Positions 1-8,761 of a DNA stretch of 64,000 bases are shown here, piece after piece. Source of the stretch: DATLGB01 sp963740765 (GTDB taxonomy: Bacteria; Actinomycetota; Thermoleophilia; Solirubrobacterales; Solirubrobacteraceae). Position numbers and translations under genes: made by a program. The stretch's first letter is position 1, and every line of letters begins with the position of its first letter. The notes below the pieces were generated by a model. It searched no databases. It was not told where the DNA came from and saw only the letters and a program-made list of their open reading frames with translations. Location of the stretch: the NCBI GenBank assembly GCA_963740765.1, contig CAVUFN010000025.1, positions 1 to 64,000 of the forward strand, written 5' to 3'.

Positions 1-371
1 CTCTTCGACACGTGCGGCGTCACAGGTGCAGATGGGCGGTCCACCCCGAAACGCGCAGCATGCTCGAGGCTGGCGACCGCGGAGCGTTGACGGTCCGCCG
101 CGGGGAGATTGTCGCTCGTACGGTCACCCTCGGTACGCAGCCCGCCCAAACGGCCGGCGTGCAGCAACCGCTGAACGCACGCTCCAATCAAGTCCCGTGA
201 CCCCCGGGCCGTTACCAATCATGTCGCGGACTCGGAGAAGCTGCCGTGAGGCAGCCGCCGCGCCCGCCGAATCGCCGCGCTCGCTCGAGGGATGGCGGCG
301 CAAGCGGACTGGTGCTCGTGTCGGTGCAGCCCACCTCCATGCGACGCCCTAGGGTCCCCCCGCCTTTCCGG
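1..371. other. Left edge with no recognisable gene
   Basis: No convincing gene is visible here. Short open frames on both strands are arginine/proline-rich translations typical of GC-rich noncoding DNA. The stretch immediately precedes the IS3 transposase remnant and could be old insertion-sequence flank. Confidence 0.4.
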
Positions 372-1120
372 ACATTAGATGGCAACGAGCTCGAAGAGCT
401 ACGGCAGTTGCGGCGTAAGGATGCGCGGCTGAAACAGGAGCGTGACCTGCTCAAGCGAACCTTGGCCTTCTTCGCAGCAGAGACCGAGATCCGGTGAGCA
501 GCTACCGGTTCATCTCGGCGGAGACGGCGAGCACCCCGGTCTCTGTCTGTTGCGACTTGCTCGGCGTGAGCTCACTCGGGCTATCGCGAATGGGCCACCC
601 GCTCGCCGAAATCGTGCCTGTCGGACGCGTGGCTGGTTGAGAAGGTCAAGGAGATCTGAGCGGCCAATCGCAATGTCTACGGAGCGCCGCGCGTCCACGC
701 CGAGTTGCGTCTCGCCGAGGGCATCAAGGTGGGCCGCAAGCGCGTTGAGCGCCTCATGCGCGAGGCCGGCATCAGTGACTTGGTGCCCAAGAAGCGCGGC
801 AAGACGACGATCCGGGTGCCCGGCGTCCGCGTCTCCGATGACCTCGTCGAGCCGCGCTTCCGGCCGGCCGTGCCGAACGTGCTCTGGATCGCCGACATCT
901 CCTACCTCAGAACCTGGACGGGTGGCTATATCTCGGCGCCGCCCAGGCGCTTTAGCCGCCGGATCGTCGGCTGGTCGACGGCGGATCACATGCGCGCTGA
1001 GCTCGTCGTCGACGCGCTCAGCATGCCGTTCAGCGGCGCCGTCCACAGCCCGGGCAGGTCTTCATAGCGACCAGGGATCTCCACGCCTGGCATGCCGAGC
1101 AGAAGGCCTCTGTGAGCGAC
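372..1120 (+). pseudogene. Decayed IS3-family transposase (orfA tail and orfB)
   Basis: The stretch ending at 497 encodes the typical orfA end (LRRKDARLKQERDLLKRTLA, then FFAAE), a coiled region found in IS3/IS150-type elements. The orfB homology follows from 494: the phrase YGAPRVHAELRLAEGIKVG and the first catalytic aspartate region (VLWIADISYLRTWTG) are clear around 680-930. The gene is dead as written: an early frameshift near 570, an in-frame TGA at about 657, loss of the second catalytic aspartate block around 930-950 where the frame slips, and an HSDQG-like motif near 1065 out of frame. No terminal inverted repeats could be paired. It is a remnant marking the left edge of the PHA/catabolic region. 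Confidence 0.8.
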
Positions 1121-1598
1121 TCACCTTCTGGTCTGGCCGGCTTTGCCGGCATACATACAAAAGAGCAGATAGAAACGTCCCCGAAAAACTCAACCGTGTC
1201 CGGCGAACTCGGGGAACTTCATCGGCGAGATGCAGCGCTGCTTATGGCCGCGATGCTCGCGATCGCGGGCGCTGCGTTGGTGGTGTCGGTCGTCCAGCGT
1301 GGCGCGGGGGGCGCCGTGGACCGTCCTCCGACTCGCTCACTCCCGGGAGCGCTCCTGCGTACTGGCTGCCGCCCGAGGACTGTGTCCACAACCAGCTCCC
1401 GTACGACGAGGGGCCGGCTCAACGCGTTGCTCGGCGCGACGCGCGGGGACATCTGGCGTCACCTGCGCGCCGACACCCGCCCGGGGCGGGCGGATTCGAA
1501 CCGCAGCGCAACGGAATGGCGAGTGGCAGCAGACGAGCCTCGTTTGATGAGCATCAGGTGCTGAAGGCCCGACCCTTGCGGCTCGCCGGCCCTCGAAG
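1121..1598. other. Intergenic stretch without a supported gene
   Basis: A 150-codon open frame at 1112-1564 (plus) contains one hydrophobic segment but matches nothing I recognise, and overlapping frames on the other strand are equally open. I see no promoter, RNA or repeat here and treat it as decayed DNA between the transposase remnant and the MFS gene. Confidence 0.35.
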
Positions 1599-2798
1599 TC
1601 AGCTCCTCGGCGAGGGGTAGGAGTTGCGCGCGTAGGCGACCACCGCGACAATTGCCAGGACGACCACGATGGACGCGTAGACGAGCGCCGTGTTGCGCAG
1701 CCCGTACGCAGTGCCGGCGACGCCGGCCAGAATCGCGGGGAGGCTGAACGCCGGGTACGCGACGACGTAGATCGCGGCGACGATCCCAGCGCGCTCATGC
1801 GGTTCGGCGAGCCCGGTCAGCGTGCGGAACGCACCGGCGAACGTGGGTCCGAACCCCAGCCCGGCGATCGCTGAGCCGGCGAACAACGCGACCGTCGATC
1901 GGCTGGCGATGGCCACGATGGCCACGCTCACCCCGACGATCACCAGGGACGCGCCGCCAAGCATCAGGCGCGAGGACTCGATGCTGCGTGTCGAGGCGCT
2001 GGTGACGGCACTCGTCCCGAGCAGGGCGACGATCACGAGCGCGGCGACGACGTGATTCGAGGACCCGGTGAGCTGCGCGGTCAGGGACGGGCCGAGTGAC
2101 AGGTACAGCCCGCCGAGCGCCCAGGTCGCGGTCATGCACGGCGCGATCGTCACGAACGTCGGCAGCATCCGCCGCGGGACGGCGATCCGCGGCCGCAGCG
2201 ACGCCACCCAGCTCCCGCTAGAGGGCAGCGGTTCGGGCAGCGTGGCGAGCAGGCCGAGGGTGACGGCGTACACGCCGATCAGCACCCAGAACACCAGGTG
2301 GCGCGGGTCGGGTGCGGCTTGGACCAGCACCGCCGCGCCGAGGGCTCCGCCCGCCAGCCCGGCCAGCGGCGCCGCGCTCGAGATCGCCGCGCCGAGCCCG
2401 CGCCGGCGCGCCGGCTCGGTGTCGAGCAGCGCGGCGCTCAGCGCGCTCATCGCCAGGCCGGTCGCGACCCCCTGAACCGTCCGGGCCACCAGCAGCGCGG
2501 CCGTGCCGTCCGCCACCAGGAACACGACCATCGCGATCAGCTGGACGGCCATCGCCACCAGCAGCACGGGCTTGCGTCCCGCGTGGTCCGACACCCGGCC
2601 GCCGAAGACCAGCGCCACGAGCAGCCCGAGCACGTACATCGCGAAGATCAGCGTCAGGACGATGTCCGAAAAGCCGTACCGCTCCTGATAGACGACGTAG
2701 AGCGGCGTCGGGGCGCCGGCGCCGAAGAACAGCGCGATCAGCACCAACGCGAAGACGGCGAACGAGCGTGGGGGCGCGGGGCCTTCGGGAGGTCTCAC
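1599..2798 (-). CDS. MFS transporter
   Basis: The product is a 399-residue polytopic inner-membrane protein of the major facilitator superfamily, with about twelve hydrophobic segments. It has the conserved loop 2-3 signature GGRVSDHAGRKPVL after the second helix and a related loop in the second half. It is probably a drug- or metabolite-type exporter, because no sugar-transporter motifs are evident; the substrate cannot be read from sequence. The GTG start at 2798 overlaps the stop of the upstream PHA depolymerase-like gene by four bases, so it is the last, translationally coupled gene of the PHA operon. Export of an acid or overflow product of that pathway is possible but only inferred. Confidence 0.85.
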   Translation of the reverse strand: MRPPEGPAPPRSFAVFALVLIALFFGAGAPTPLYVVYQERYGFSDIVLTLIFAMYVLGLLVALVFGGRVSDHAGRKPVLLVAMAVQLIAMVVFLVADGTAALLVARTVQGVATGLAMSALSAALLDTEPARRRGLGAAISSAAPLAGLAGGALGAAVLVQAAPDPRHLVFWVLIGVYAVTLGLLATLPEPLPSSGSWVASLRPRIAVPRRMLPTFVTIAPCMTATWALGGLYLSLGPSLTAQLTGSSNHVVAALVIVALLGTSAVTSASTRSIESSRLMLGGASLVIVGVSVAIVAIASRSTVALFAGSAIAGLGFGPTFAGAFRTLTGLAEPHERAGIVAAIYVVAYPAFSLPAILAGVAGTAYGLRNTALVYASIVVVLAIVAVVAYARNSYPSPRS

Positions 2799-3613
2799 CT
2801 TGCGGCGTCGAGGAACCGCAGGATAGGCACGGTCGCTACGGCGGGTTCGTCGAGCAGCACCAGGTGACCACCGTCGGGCACGACATGCAGTTTGGCGTCG
2901 CGCATCGTGGCCGAGATCATGCGTGCGTTGAGCACCGGCGAGACGGGGTCGCCGCGGCCGTGCAGCACGAGCGCTCGATGCGTCAGGGTGTGCAGCCAGG
3001 GCCAGGCGCTGAAGGTCGACACCGCCGCCAGTTGGTAGGTGTAGCCGCGCACGCCGGGAGGGCGGCTCTGGCGCAGCCGCAGGTCAGAGCGCATCCGCTG
3101 CCGGTCACGGGCGGTTCGGCCGCCCGCGATCAGCGGCACCATGATCTCTGCCGCGCGCCGGTTGTAGTACCGCAGCGGGTTGAGCATCATCCCGACCACC
3201 GCTGGGTGTGGCGCCGCACCCGGGATCCCTGGGATCGTGCTGCACAGGACGAGGCGGCCGACGGAGTCCGGGAAGCGATGGGCGAGTTCGAGCGCGACCG
3301 TCCCGCCGAACGAGTAGCCCAGCACGTCCGGGCGCGTCAGCTCGAGCGCATCGATCACGCGGACGACGACAGCGGCGAGGTCGCGCATGCGCAGCGGCAG
3401 CACCGGCGCCGGAGACAGGCCGCAGCCCGGCAGGTCGAACCTGATCAGCTCGCGGTCGTCGAGGTGCGCGACGAACGGCTCCCACATCTCGATCGGTGCC
3501 CCGATGCCGTTGATGAGGACGAGCGGCCGACCGCGACCGCGGTTTGTGCGTAGCACCCGGACCGGGCGGCCACCGATGCGCACGAAGCGGGCGTCCTCGA
3601 CGACCGCGGTCAC
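2795..3613 (-). CDS. phaZ: Alpha/beta hydrolase, intracellular PHA depolymerase-like
   Basis: This is a 272-residue alpha/beta hydrolase. An oxyanion region (LVLINGIGAPIEMWEPFV) lies near residue 30, the nucleophile elbow GYSFGG near residue 100, the acid in GRGDPVSP near residue 215, and the histidine in GGHLVLLDEP near residue 240. The phrases NGIGA, DLPGCGLSP and GYTYQLAA match the intracellular medium-chain PHA depolymerase family (PhaZ, serine esterase type) better than generic hydrolases. It would release 3-hydroxy acids from storage granules in the cytoplasm. The start is GTG at 3613, sharing GTGA with the upstream ligase stop. PHA synthase two genes upstream supports the call. A broader esterase role remains possible. 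Confidence 0.75.
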   Translation of the reverse strand: MTAVVEDARFVRIGGRPVRVLRTNRGRGRPLVLINGIGAPIEMWEPFVAHLDDRELIRFDLPGCGLSPAPVLPLRMRDLAAVVVRVIDALELTRPDVLGYSFGGTVALELAHRFPDSVGRLVLCSTIPGIPGAAPHPAVVGMMLNPLRYYNRRAAEIMVPLIAGGRTARDRQRMRSDLRLRQSRPPGVRGYTYQLAAVSTFSAWPWLHTLTHRALVLHGRGDPVSPVLNARMISATMRDAKLHVVPDGGHLVLLDEPAVATVPILRFLDAAR

Positions 3614-5499
3614 GGTCGGTCCGCTGCCCAGGCGGCGAACCAGGGGAGTGCCTCGGGGTGGTCGACCGATCCGGCGGCGGCGGCCTCCGCAGGAGGCATG
3701 CCCTGCAGCACGCGCTTGACCGGGACCTCGAGCTTCTTGCCGGTCAGCGTGCGCGGGATCACCGGCGCCGTGACGATCTCGTCGGGGACGTGACGCGGCG
3801 AGAGCTCCGCGCGCAGTGCGGCGACGATCCGTGCGCGTAGGTCTTCGTCGAGCTCGCCAACCACGAACAGGGCGAGCAGGTAACCGCCGTCCGGGCGCTC
3901 GACACCGACCACGAGGCTGTCGAGCACCCCGTCGAACGCTTCGACAACAGCGTAGATCTCGGCCGAGCCGAGCCGGACCCCACCCCGGTTGAGCGTGGCG
4001 TCCGAACGGCCGCTGACCACAACGCCGCCGCGTTCGTTGAGCGTGATCCAGTCGCCCTGCCGCCAGGCGCCCGGATAGGCGTCGAAGTAGGTCTGCGCGT
4101 AGCGCTCCCCGGATGGGTCGTCCCACAGCCGCAACGGCATCGAGGGCATCGGCTCGGAGACGACCATCTCCCCCACCGCGCCGACGCGGGCCCGGCCGTC
4201 CGGGTCCCAGGCTTCGGCCTTCACGCCCAGCGCGCGGCCGGATATCTCGCCCAGGTGGACCGGCGTGAGCGGGTTGCCGCTGAAGAACACGGTGCAGACG
4301 TCGGTCCCGCCGCAGATCGAGTCGATGCGCGCGTCGAAGCGGCCGGCCAGCCAGGCCCAGCCCGCCGGCGGCAGCGGCGAGCCGGTGGGGATCAGCAGCC
4401 GCAGCGCGTCGAGCCCGGGTGGCTCGGCATCCGCGTTCGCGCAGGCGGTCACGTAGGCTGACCCGATCCCGAGCGCCGTCGCCTCGGTCTGCGCCGCGAC
4501 CTCGAACGCGCCATCGATCGCCGGCCACCCCGGGCTGGCTGATGACAGCACGATCGTGGTGCCATGGAGCAGACCCCCGACGAGCAGGTTCCAGGCCATC
4601 CAGCTCGTCGAGCTGACGAAGAACCAGGTGTCGCTGGGGCCTAGGTCCAGGCACAGCCCGATCGCTTTGAGGTGCTCGAGCAGGATCCCTCCGTGGCCCT
4701 GGACGATGCCTTTCGGCAAACCGGTCGTGCCCGAGGAGAAGAGGATCCACAGCGGGTGGTCGGCGGGCACGGGAACGAACTCGGGTTCGACCGGTGTGGC
4801 GATGATCGCGTCCCACTCGGCCGAGCCGACGACGAGCGTCGCCACCACCGAGGTCAGGCGCTGCTGCAGCTCGCCGATCACGTCGGTGCGGTCGTACTCG
4901 CGGCCGCCGAAGCGGTACCGCTCGGAAGCGATCAGGACCTTGGGCTCGATCTGAGCGAAGCGGTCGACCACGCTGGCAACACCGAAGTCAGGGCCGCACG
5001 CGGACCAGACACCGCCGATGGCGGTCGTGGCGAGCATGGCGACCAGCGCCTCCGGGATGTTGGGCAAGTAGGCGGCGACCCGGTCTCCCGGCGCCACCCC
5101 GAGCGCGCGCAGACGGACCGACAGCGCGCCGACCTGCCCAGCCAGCTTGTCGCGCGTCCACGGCTCGGGCGGTGCGTCCTCGGCGATCGCGATCAGCGCC
5201 GGGCGGTCGCGCGGTGCGCGGGCGAGGATGTGCTCGGCGTAGTTCAGCCGCGCCCCCGCGAACCACTGCGCGCCGGGCATCCGCCGGTGGGTCAGCATCG
5301 CCTGCGGCGGCGTGTGCGCCTGCACGTCATAGAAATCCCAGACGGCGCGCCAGAACGCCTGGAGGTCGGTCACGGACCAGTCCCACAGCGCCGGCCAGCC
5401 ATCGAGATCGAGTCCCCGCTGCGCGCGCAGCCAGCCGAGGAAGCGAGTGACGTTGGCTCGCTCGACGTCGGCGGGCCGCGGCTGCCAGACGACCGTCAC
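3610..5499 (-). CDS. Acetoacetate-CoA ligase (AMP-forming)
   Basis: This 629-residue ANL-superfamily enzyme adenylates an acid and transfers it to CoA. The N-terminal acetyl-/acetoacetyl-CoA synthetase cap is present (FWRAVWDFYDV, WFAGARLNYAEH). The P-loop is LFSSGTTGLPKGIVQ near residue 270, followed by SSTSWMAWN and ICGGTD. The hinge/lysine region is SGRSDATLNRGGVRLG, with the catalytic lysine in TLTGKKLEVPVKR near the C-terminus. The size and the WMxWN motif fit acetoacetyl-CoA synthetases. It would make acetoacetyl-CoA (or a related 3-ketoacyl-CoA), a PHA precursor once reduced. Its GTG start abuts the phaC stop with no gap, so the two are coupled. Confidence 0.85.
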   Translation of the reverse strand: MTVVWQPRPADVERANVTRFLGWLRAQRGLDLDGWPALWDWSVTDLQAFWRAVWDFYDVQAHTPPQAMLTHRRMPGAQWFAGARLNYAEHILARAPRDRPALIAIAEDAPPEPWTRDKLAGQVGALSVRLRALGVAPGDRVAAYLPNIPEALVAMLATTAIGGVWSACGPDFGVASVVDRFAQIEPKVLIASERYRFGGREYDRTDVIGELQQRLTSVVATLVVGSAEWDAIIATPVEPEFVPVPADHPLWILFSSGTTGLPKGIVQGHGGILLEHLKAIGLCLDLGPSDTWFFVSSTSWMAWNLLVGGLLHGTTIVLSSASPGWPAIDGAFEVAAQTEATALGIGSAYVTACANADAEPPGLDALRLLIPTGSPLPPAGWAWLAGRFDARIDSICGGTDVCTVFFSGNPLTPVHLGEISGRALGVKAEAWDPDGRARVGAVGEMVVSEPMPSMPLRLWDDPSGERYAQTYFDAYPGAWRQGDWITLNERGGVVVSGRSDATLNRGGVRLGSAEIYAVVEAFDGVLDSLVVGVERPDGGYLLALFVVGELDEDLRARIVAALRAELSPRHVPDEIVTAPVIPRTLTGKKLEVPVKRVLQGMPPAEAAAAGSVDHPEALPWFAAWAADRP

Positions 5500-7080
5500 C
5501 TACGCAGCCTGGGACTCGACCACGTAACGGCCGGGAGCCGCGTCGAGCGCAGGATGGGCATCGCAGCCCAGCGTCTCGGGCGCCGGGACCAGGTCGCCCG
5601 AGCGCTCGATCATCCAGTCGGCCCAGTGCTCCCACCACGTACCCTTGACCTCCGTCGCCTCCGCGCGCCACGCGTCGGCATCCGGGCCAGGTGTCGGCCC
5701 GACGAAGTAGTGCGCCTTCGGGTTGCCCGGGGGGTTGACGAGGCTGGCGATGTGACCGGCGTTGGACAGCACGAACGTCGTGTCGCCGGCCATCAGCTGG
5801 GTGGTCCGGTAGCAGCCCTTCCACGGCGTGATGTGGTCGGTCGTCGCGCCGGTGGCGTAGACGTCGATGTCGATCTTGCGCAGGTCGATCGGGCTGCCGA
5901 GCACGTGCAAGGCGCCCTCCGCGAGCAGATTGAGGTTGAACATCTTCAGGAACTGGTGGTGCAGCGCGGCCGGCAACGACGTCCCGTCGGAGTTCCAGGC
6001 GAGGATGTCGAAGACCGGCGGGTCCTCGCCGAGCAGGTAGTTGTTGACCCAGTAGTTCCAGATCAGGTCGTTCGGGCGCATCCAGTTGAAGACCGTCGCC
6101 AGCGACCGAGCGTCGAGAACGCCGGCCCTGCTCGAGCGGCGGCGGGCCTGGCCGACCACCGCCGCCAGGTTGAACATGCCAACCGGCGTGGGCTCCTCGA
6201 AGTCGAGCAGCGTCACGCCAAAGCTCGCACTGTGCACACGCGTGTCGCCGATGTCTGCGAGGTGCGCGAGGACGATCGACGTGAGGATGCCACCTGCACA
6301 CAGGCCGAGCATGTTGACGTCGTCCGCGCCGGTGATCTCGCGGACCGCGTCGATCGCGCGCAGCACGGAGGACGCGTAGACGTCGAGGTTCCACTCGCGG
6401 TCGTCGGGGCCGGGGTTCTTCCAGCTGACGACGAAGAACGGGATCCCGCGGGAGACCGCGTGCTCGACGAAGCTGCGGCCCGGCGCGAGGTCCATGAAGT
6501 AGTACTTGCCGATCTGCGGCGGCACGAGGAGAACCGGCCTCCGGCGCACCTCGGACGTCGTCGGCTTGTATTGGAGGACCTCGCAGACGGCGTCGCGGTA
6601 GACGACGGCGCCCGGCGAGGTCGCGAGGTCCTGGCCGACGTGCAGCGCACCGCGCCTGGTCTGGGCGGGAAGGCCGCCGTTGTGGCGCAGGTCGTGGAGC
6701 TGGTTACGCAGGCCGAGCAGGAGGCTCGCTCCCGCTGTCTCGTAGGCGCGCTTGAGCGCCGTCGGATTGCCGAGCAGCGTGTTGGTCGGCGCGAGCCCGG
6801 AGGTGACGGCGCCCGAGAGGAAGCGTGCGAGCTCCTTGTCGCGCCAGTGCAGGTCCGCCTCCTCGACGGCGCCGTCGACCTCCGCGCACAGCGCGAGGTA
6901 GAGCTGCATCAGGCGCCGATAGACCGGGTGATCGGTGAAGGCCGGGTCCTGGAAACGGCGGTCGCCGCGGGCGGGAGCAATCGGAGAGCCGCCGGTGACG
7001 ATCGAGGCCGCTTCTCCGGCGAGGCGCAGCCCGTGGCGGGCGAGGCTGCCCGCCCCGCTGGGCAGACGGTTGACGAGCAT
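5500..7080 (-). CDS. phaC: Polyhydroxyalkanoate synthase
   Basis: The 526-residue cytosolic enzyme polymerises 3-hydroxyacyl-CoA into PHA granules. Visible signatures are the synthase N-terminal domain (residues 30-180), PVLLVPPQIGKYYFMDLAPG, the lipase-like box GLCAGG with the nucleophilic cysteine near residue 280, WNSDGTSLP, the catalytic aspartate in TGATTDHITPWKGCY, and the histidine in SNAGHIASLVNPPGN. All three catalytic residues are therefore present. Length and motifs fit the single-subunit class I/II type rather than the two-subunit PhaC/PhaE type. The ATG at 7080 lies four bases after the upstream SDR stop, and the downstream ligase and depolymerase genes are coupled, giving a complete synthesis-and-mobilisation operon. 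Confidence 0.9.
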   Translation of the reverse strand: MLVNRLPSGAGSLARHGLRLAGEAASIVTGGSPIAPARGDRRFQDPAFTDHPVYRRLMQLYLALCAEVDGAVEEADLHWRDKELARFLSGAVTSGLAPTNTLLGNPTALKRAYETAGASLLLGLRNQLHDLRHNGGLPAQTRRGALHVGQDLATSPGAVVYRDAVCEVLQYKPTTSEVRRRPVLLVPPQIGKYYFMDLAPGRSFVEHAVSRGIPFFVVSWKNPGPDDREWNLDVYASSVLRAIDAVREITGADDVNMLGLCAGGILTSIVLAHLADIGDTRVHSASFGVTLLDFEEPTPVGMFNLAAVVGQARRRSSRAGVLDARSLATVFNWMRPNDLIWNYWVNNYLLGEDPPVFDILAWNSDGTSLPAALHHQFLKMFNLNLLAEGALHVLGSPIDLRKIDIDVYATGATTDHITPWKGCYRTTQLMAGDTTFVLSNAGHIASLVNPPGNPKAHYFVGPTPGPDADAWRAEATEVKGTWWEHWADWMIERSGDLVPAPETLGCDAHPALDAAPGRYVVESQAA

Positions 7081-7084
7081 GGCG

Positions 7085-7888
7085 CTAGACCGTTGCCGGA
7101 CGCTCGTGCACGCCGATCAGGTAGGCAGGCTCGTCGCCGATTAGCATCCGCCCACCGTCGACGTCGACGACCTGGCCCGTGGTCCACTGCGCGCCCTCGG
7201 ACAGCAACCAGGTGATGGCGTCGGCGATGTCCTCGGGCCGGCCGAGGCGGCCGAGAGGCAGCAGGTCGGCCTCGGGCCGCGCCTGGTCGCCCTCCCACAG
7301 AGCGCGCGACATGTCGGTCGCGACCAGTCCCGGGGCGACGGCGTTGACGCGGATGCCGCGCGGGCCCAGTTCGCGGGCGAGATGCCGCACAATGCTCTCC
7401 AGCGCAGCCTTGCTCGCGCAGTAGGGGGCGAGCAGCGGCTGGATCCCGCGGGCGCCGATCGTGGAGACGGCCACGATCGCGCCGCCGCCGGTCATCCCGT
7501 GCGCCACGGCGGCTTGGGCGAGGGCGACGGTCGCCCACGTGTTGCGGGCCATCGTGGCGATGAACGCGTCGTGCTCGACCTCGAGCAACGGGCCGTAGGT
7601 CGCGCTCACGCCGACGGCGTTGACGACGAGGTCGACCGGCCTGCCGGTGCGCTCGGCGACGGCTGCGATGATCGTCTCGGCACCGTCAGGGCGGGTGACG
7701 TTGCCGGCGACGGCGAGGACGTCGAGACCCTCGGCCAGCAGCTCCTGCTCAGTGGCCGCGAGCGTCTCGGCGTCGCGGGCGTTGAGGGCGACGGTGGCGC
7801 CCTCGCGGGCGAGCTGAGCGGCGGTGGCGCGACCGATGCCCTTCGATGACCCGGTCACGACCGCAACGCGGCCGGTAAATCTCCTCAT
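7085..7888 (-). CDS. SDR-family oxidoreductase
   Basis: This is a 267-residue classical short-chain dehydrogenase. It has the NAD(P)-binding motif TGSSKGIG at residues 12-19, a structural VVNAVG region, catalytic Ser in VSTIGA, Tyr and Lys in YCASK, and the C-terminal GQVVDVDGG. As first gene of the PHA operon it may reduce a 3-ketoacyl-CoA to the 3-hydroxyacyl-CoA used by PhaC (a PhaB/FabG-like role), but SDR substrate cannot be read from sequence. ATG at 7888 is preceded by GAGGAG. A motif shared with other promoters of the island (CTTACGATGATTCT at 7913) lies just upstream. Confidence 0.85.
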   Translation of the reverse strand: MRRFTGRVAVVTGSSKGIGRATAAQLAREGATVALNARDAETLAATEQELLAEGLDVLAVAGNVTRPDGAETIIAAVAERTGRPVDLVVNAVGVSATYGPLLEVEHDAFIATMARNTWATVALAQAAVAHGMTGGGAIVAVSTIGARGIQPLLAPYCASKAALESIVRHLARELGPRGIRVNAVAPGLVATDMSRALWEGDQARPEADLLPLGRLGRPEDIADAITWLLSEGAQWTTGQVVDVDGGRMLIGDEPAYLIGVHERPATV

Positions 7889-7912
7889 ACGACCGACAGC
7901 TCCTCAGAATTG

Positions 7913-7926
7913 CTTACGATGATTCT
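7913..7926 (+). promoter_or_regulatory. Putative operator upstream of the PHA operon
   Basis: The sequence CTTACGATGATTCT is an AT-rich island in a very GC-rich context between the FadR-type gene stop (7957) and the SDR start (7888). It closely matches sites near 10144 (CTTATGATGATTAT) and 13561 (GTTATGATGATTGC). On the minus strand it contains TAGAAT, a possible -10 element; no good -35 is visible. The role as an operator is inferred from recurrence only. Confidence 0.45.
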
Positions 7927-7956
7927 AAGGTATCGCGTTCGTCCGCGAAAGTCGAA

Positions 7957-8703
7957 TCAGTGCCAGGCGACGAGCTCTTCCATCAGGCCCGGGTAGCGCT
8001 CCTCGAAGAACGACGCGAGGATGGCCATGTGGTCGTGCATCAGGCGCTGCGACGTCTCGGCGTCCCCGGCGACGATCGCCCGGCCGATGTCGCCGTGGAC
8101 CTCGACCACGTGGTCGCGGTTGGCCTCCGGGAAGACGAAGCCGGCGACGCGATCGGTGTAGATGTCCTTGAGCGCGCTCGCCAGCAGGTCCAGCAGCGGA
8201 TTGCCGGACATGCCGCACACCATCGCGTGGAAGTCCTGCGTGACGGCGAGCCACTCGGCGTCGGGCAGCGACTTGTCGTGGCGGTCGACGATCGCCTGCA
8301 ACTGGCCGTTGAGCTCAGGGTCGTGCCGCGTCGCCGCAAGGCCGGCCATGACGGGCTCGAGGACCAGCCGCGCCTCGACGACCGCGCCGAGGTTGACCCG
8401 CAGGACCTGGAAGAACAGCGTGGCCATGCGGCCGAAGTCGCGGCTGTCGACTGGGGCGACCGACGGTCCGCCACCGGGTCCGGGCTTGATCGAAATCAGA
8501 CCCTGGGTCTCGAGGATGCGCAGCGCCTCGCGCAGCGAAGCGCGGCTCACGCCAAAGCGCTCGAGCATGCCGGTCTCGGGAGCGAGCGCATCCCCGGGTT
8601 GCCGATCGGACTCGACGATGTCGCGCACAATCAGCCGCGCGACCCGCGCAGCCACCTTCTCGCCACGAGGAAGATGGTCGGGTTTCGAGGAGGCGACAGC
8701 CAT
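7957..8703 (-). CDS. FadR/GntR-family transcriptional regulator
   Basis: This 248-residue regulator has an N-terminal winged helix-turn-helix (residues 15-80; LAPETGMLERFGVSRASLREA is the recognition region) and a C-terminal all-helical FCD ligand domain (residues 90-235) with the histidine-rich metal/ligand pattern typical of FadR relatives. Such proteins usually repress catabolic operons until an acid or acyl-CoA binds. The start at 8703 faces a divergent plus-strand gene whose ATG is at 8760, leaving 56 bases that must hold both promoters. It lies between the PHA operon and the catabolic island and is the best local candidate to bind the recurring AT-rich motif, though this is not shown. 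Confidence 0.85.
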   Translation of the reverse strand: MAVASSKPDHLPRGEKVAARVARLIVRDIVESDRQPGDALAPETGMLERFGVSRASLREALRILETQGLISIKPGPGGGPSVAPVDSRDFGRMATLFFQVLRVNLGAVVEARLVLEPVMAGLAATRHDPELNGQLQAIVDRHDKSLPDAEWLAVTQDFHAMVCGMSGNPLLDLLASALKDIYTDRVAGFVFPEANRDHVVEVHGDIGRAIVAGDAETSQRLMHDHMAILASFFEERYPGLMEELVAWH

Positions 8704-8746
8704 GTGCGCGAGCTTACCCCCTGAGAAGGCGGAAATCGAGATTGTG

Positions 8747-8761
8747 CATAATCGTTGTCAT
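8747..8761 (+). promoter_or_regulatory. -10 element and operator-like site giving a near-leaderless start
   Basis: CATAAT at 8747-8752 is a good -10 sequence. The ATG of the next gene starts at 8760, so transcription would begin at or beside the start codon. The overlapping ATAATCGTTGTCAT (8748-8761) resembles ATAATCGTTATGAT at 13555. No Shine-Dalgarno sequence can fit. The -35 region is not obvious, which fits activator- or repressor-dependent control. Confidence 0.5.

Noticed and set aside
442..1620. A 392-codon plus-strand protein across the IS3 remnant
   Set aside because: It is a frame-shadow; transposase homology lies in other frames of the same stretch.
4672..7215. An 847-codon plus-strand open frame and many similar long frames opposite the PHA genes
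   Set aside because: They are arginine- and valine-rich shadows created by GC3 bias; the minus strand carries complete, motif-bearing enzymes.
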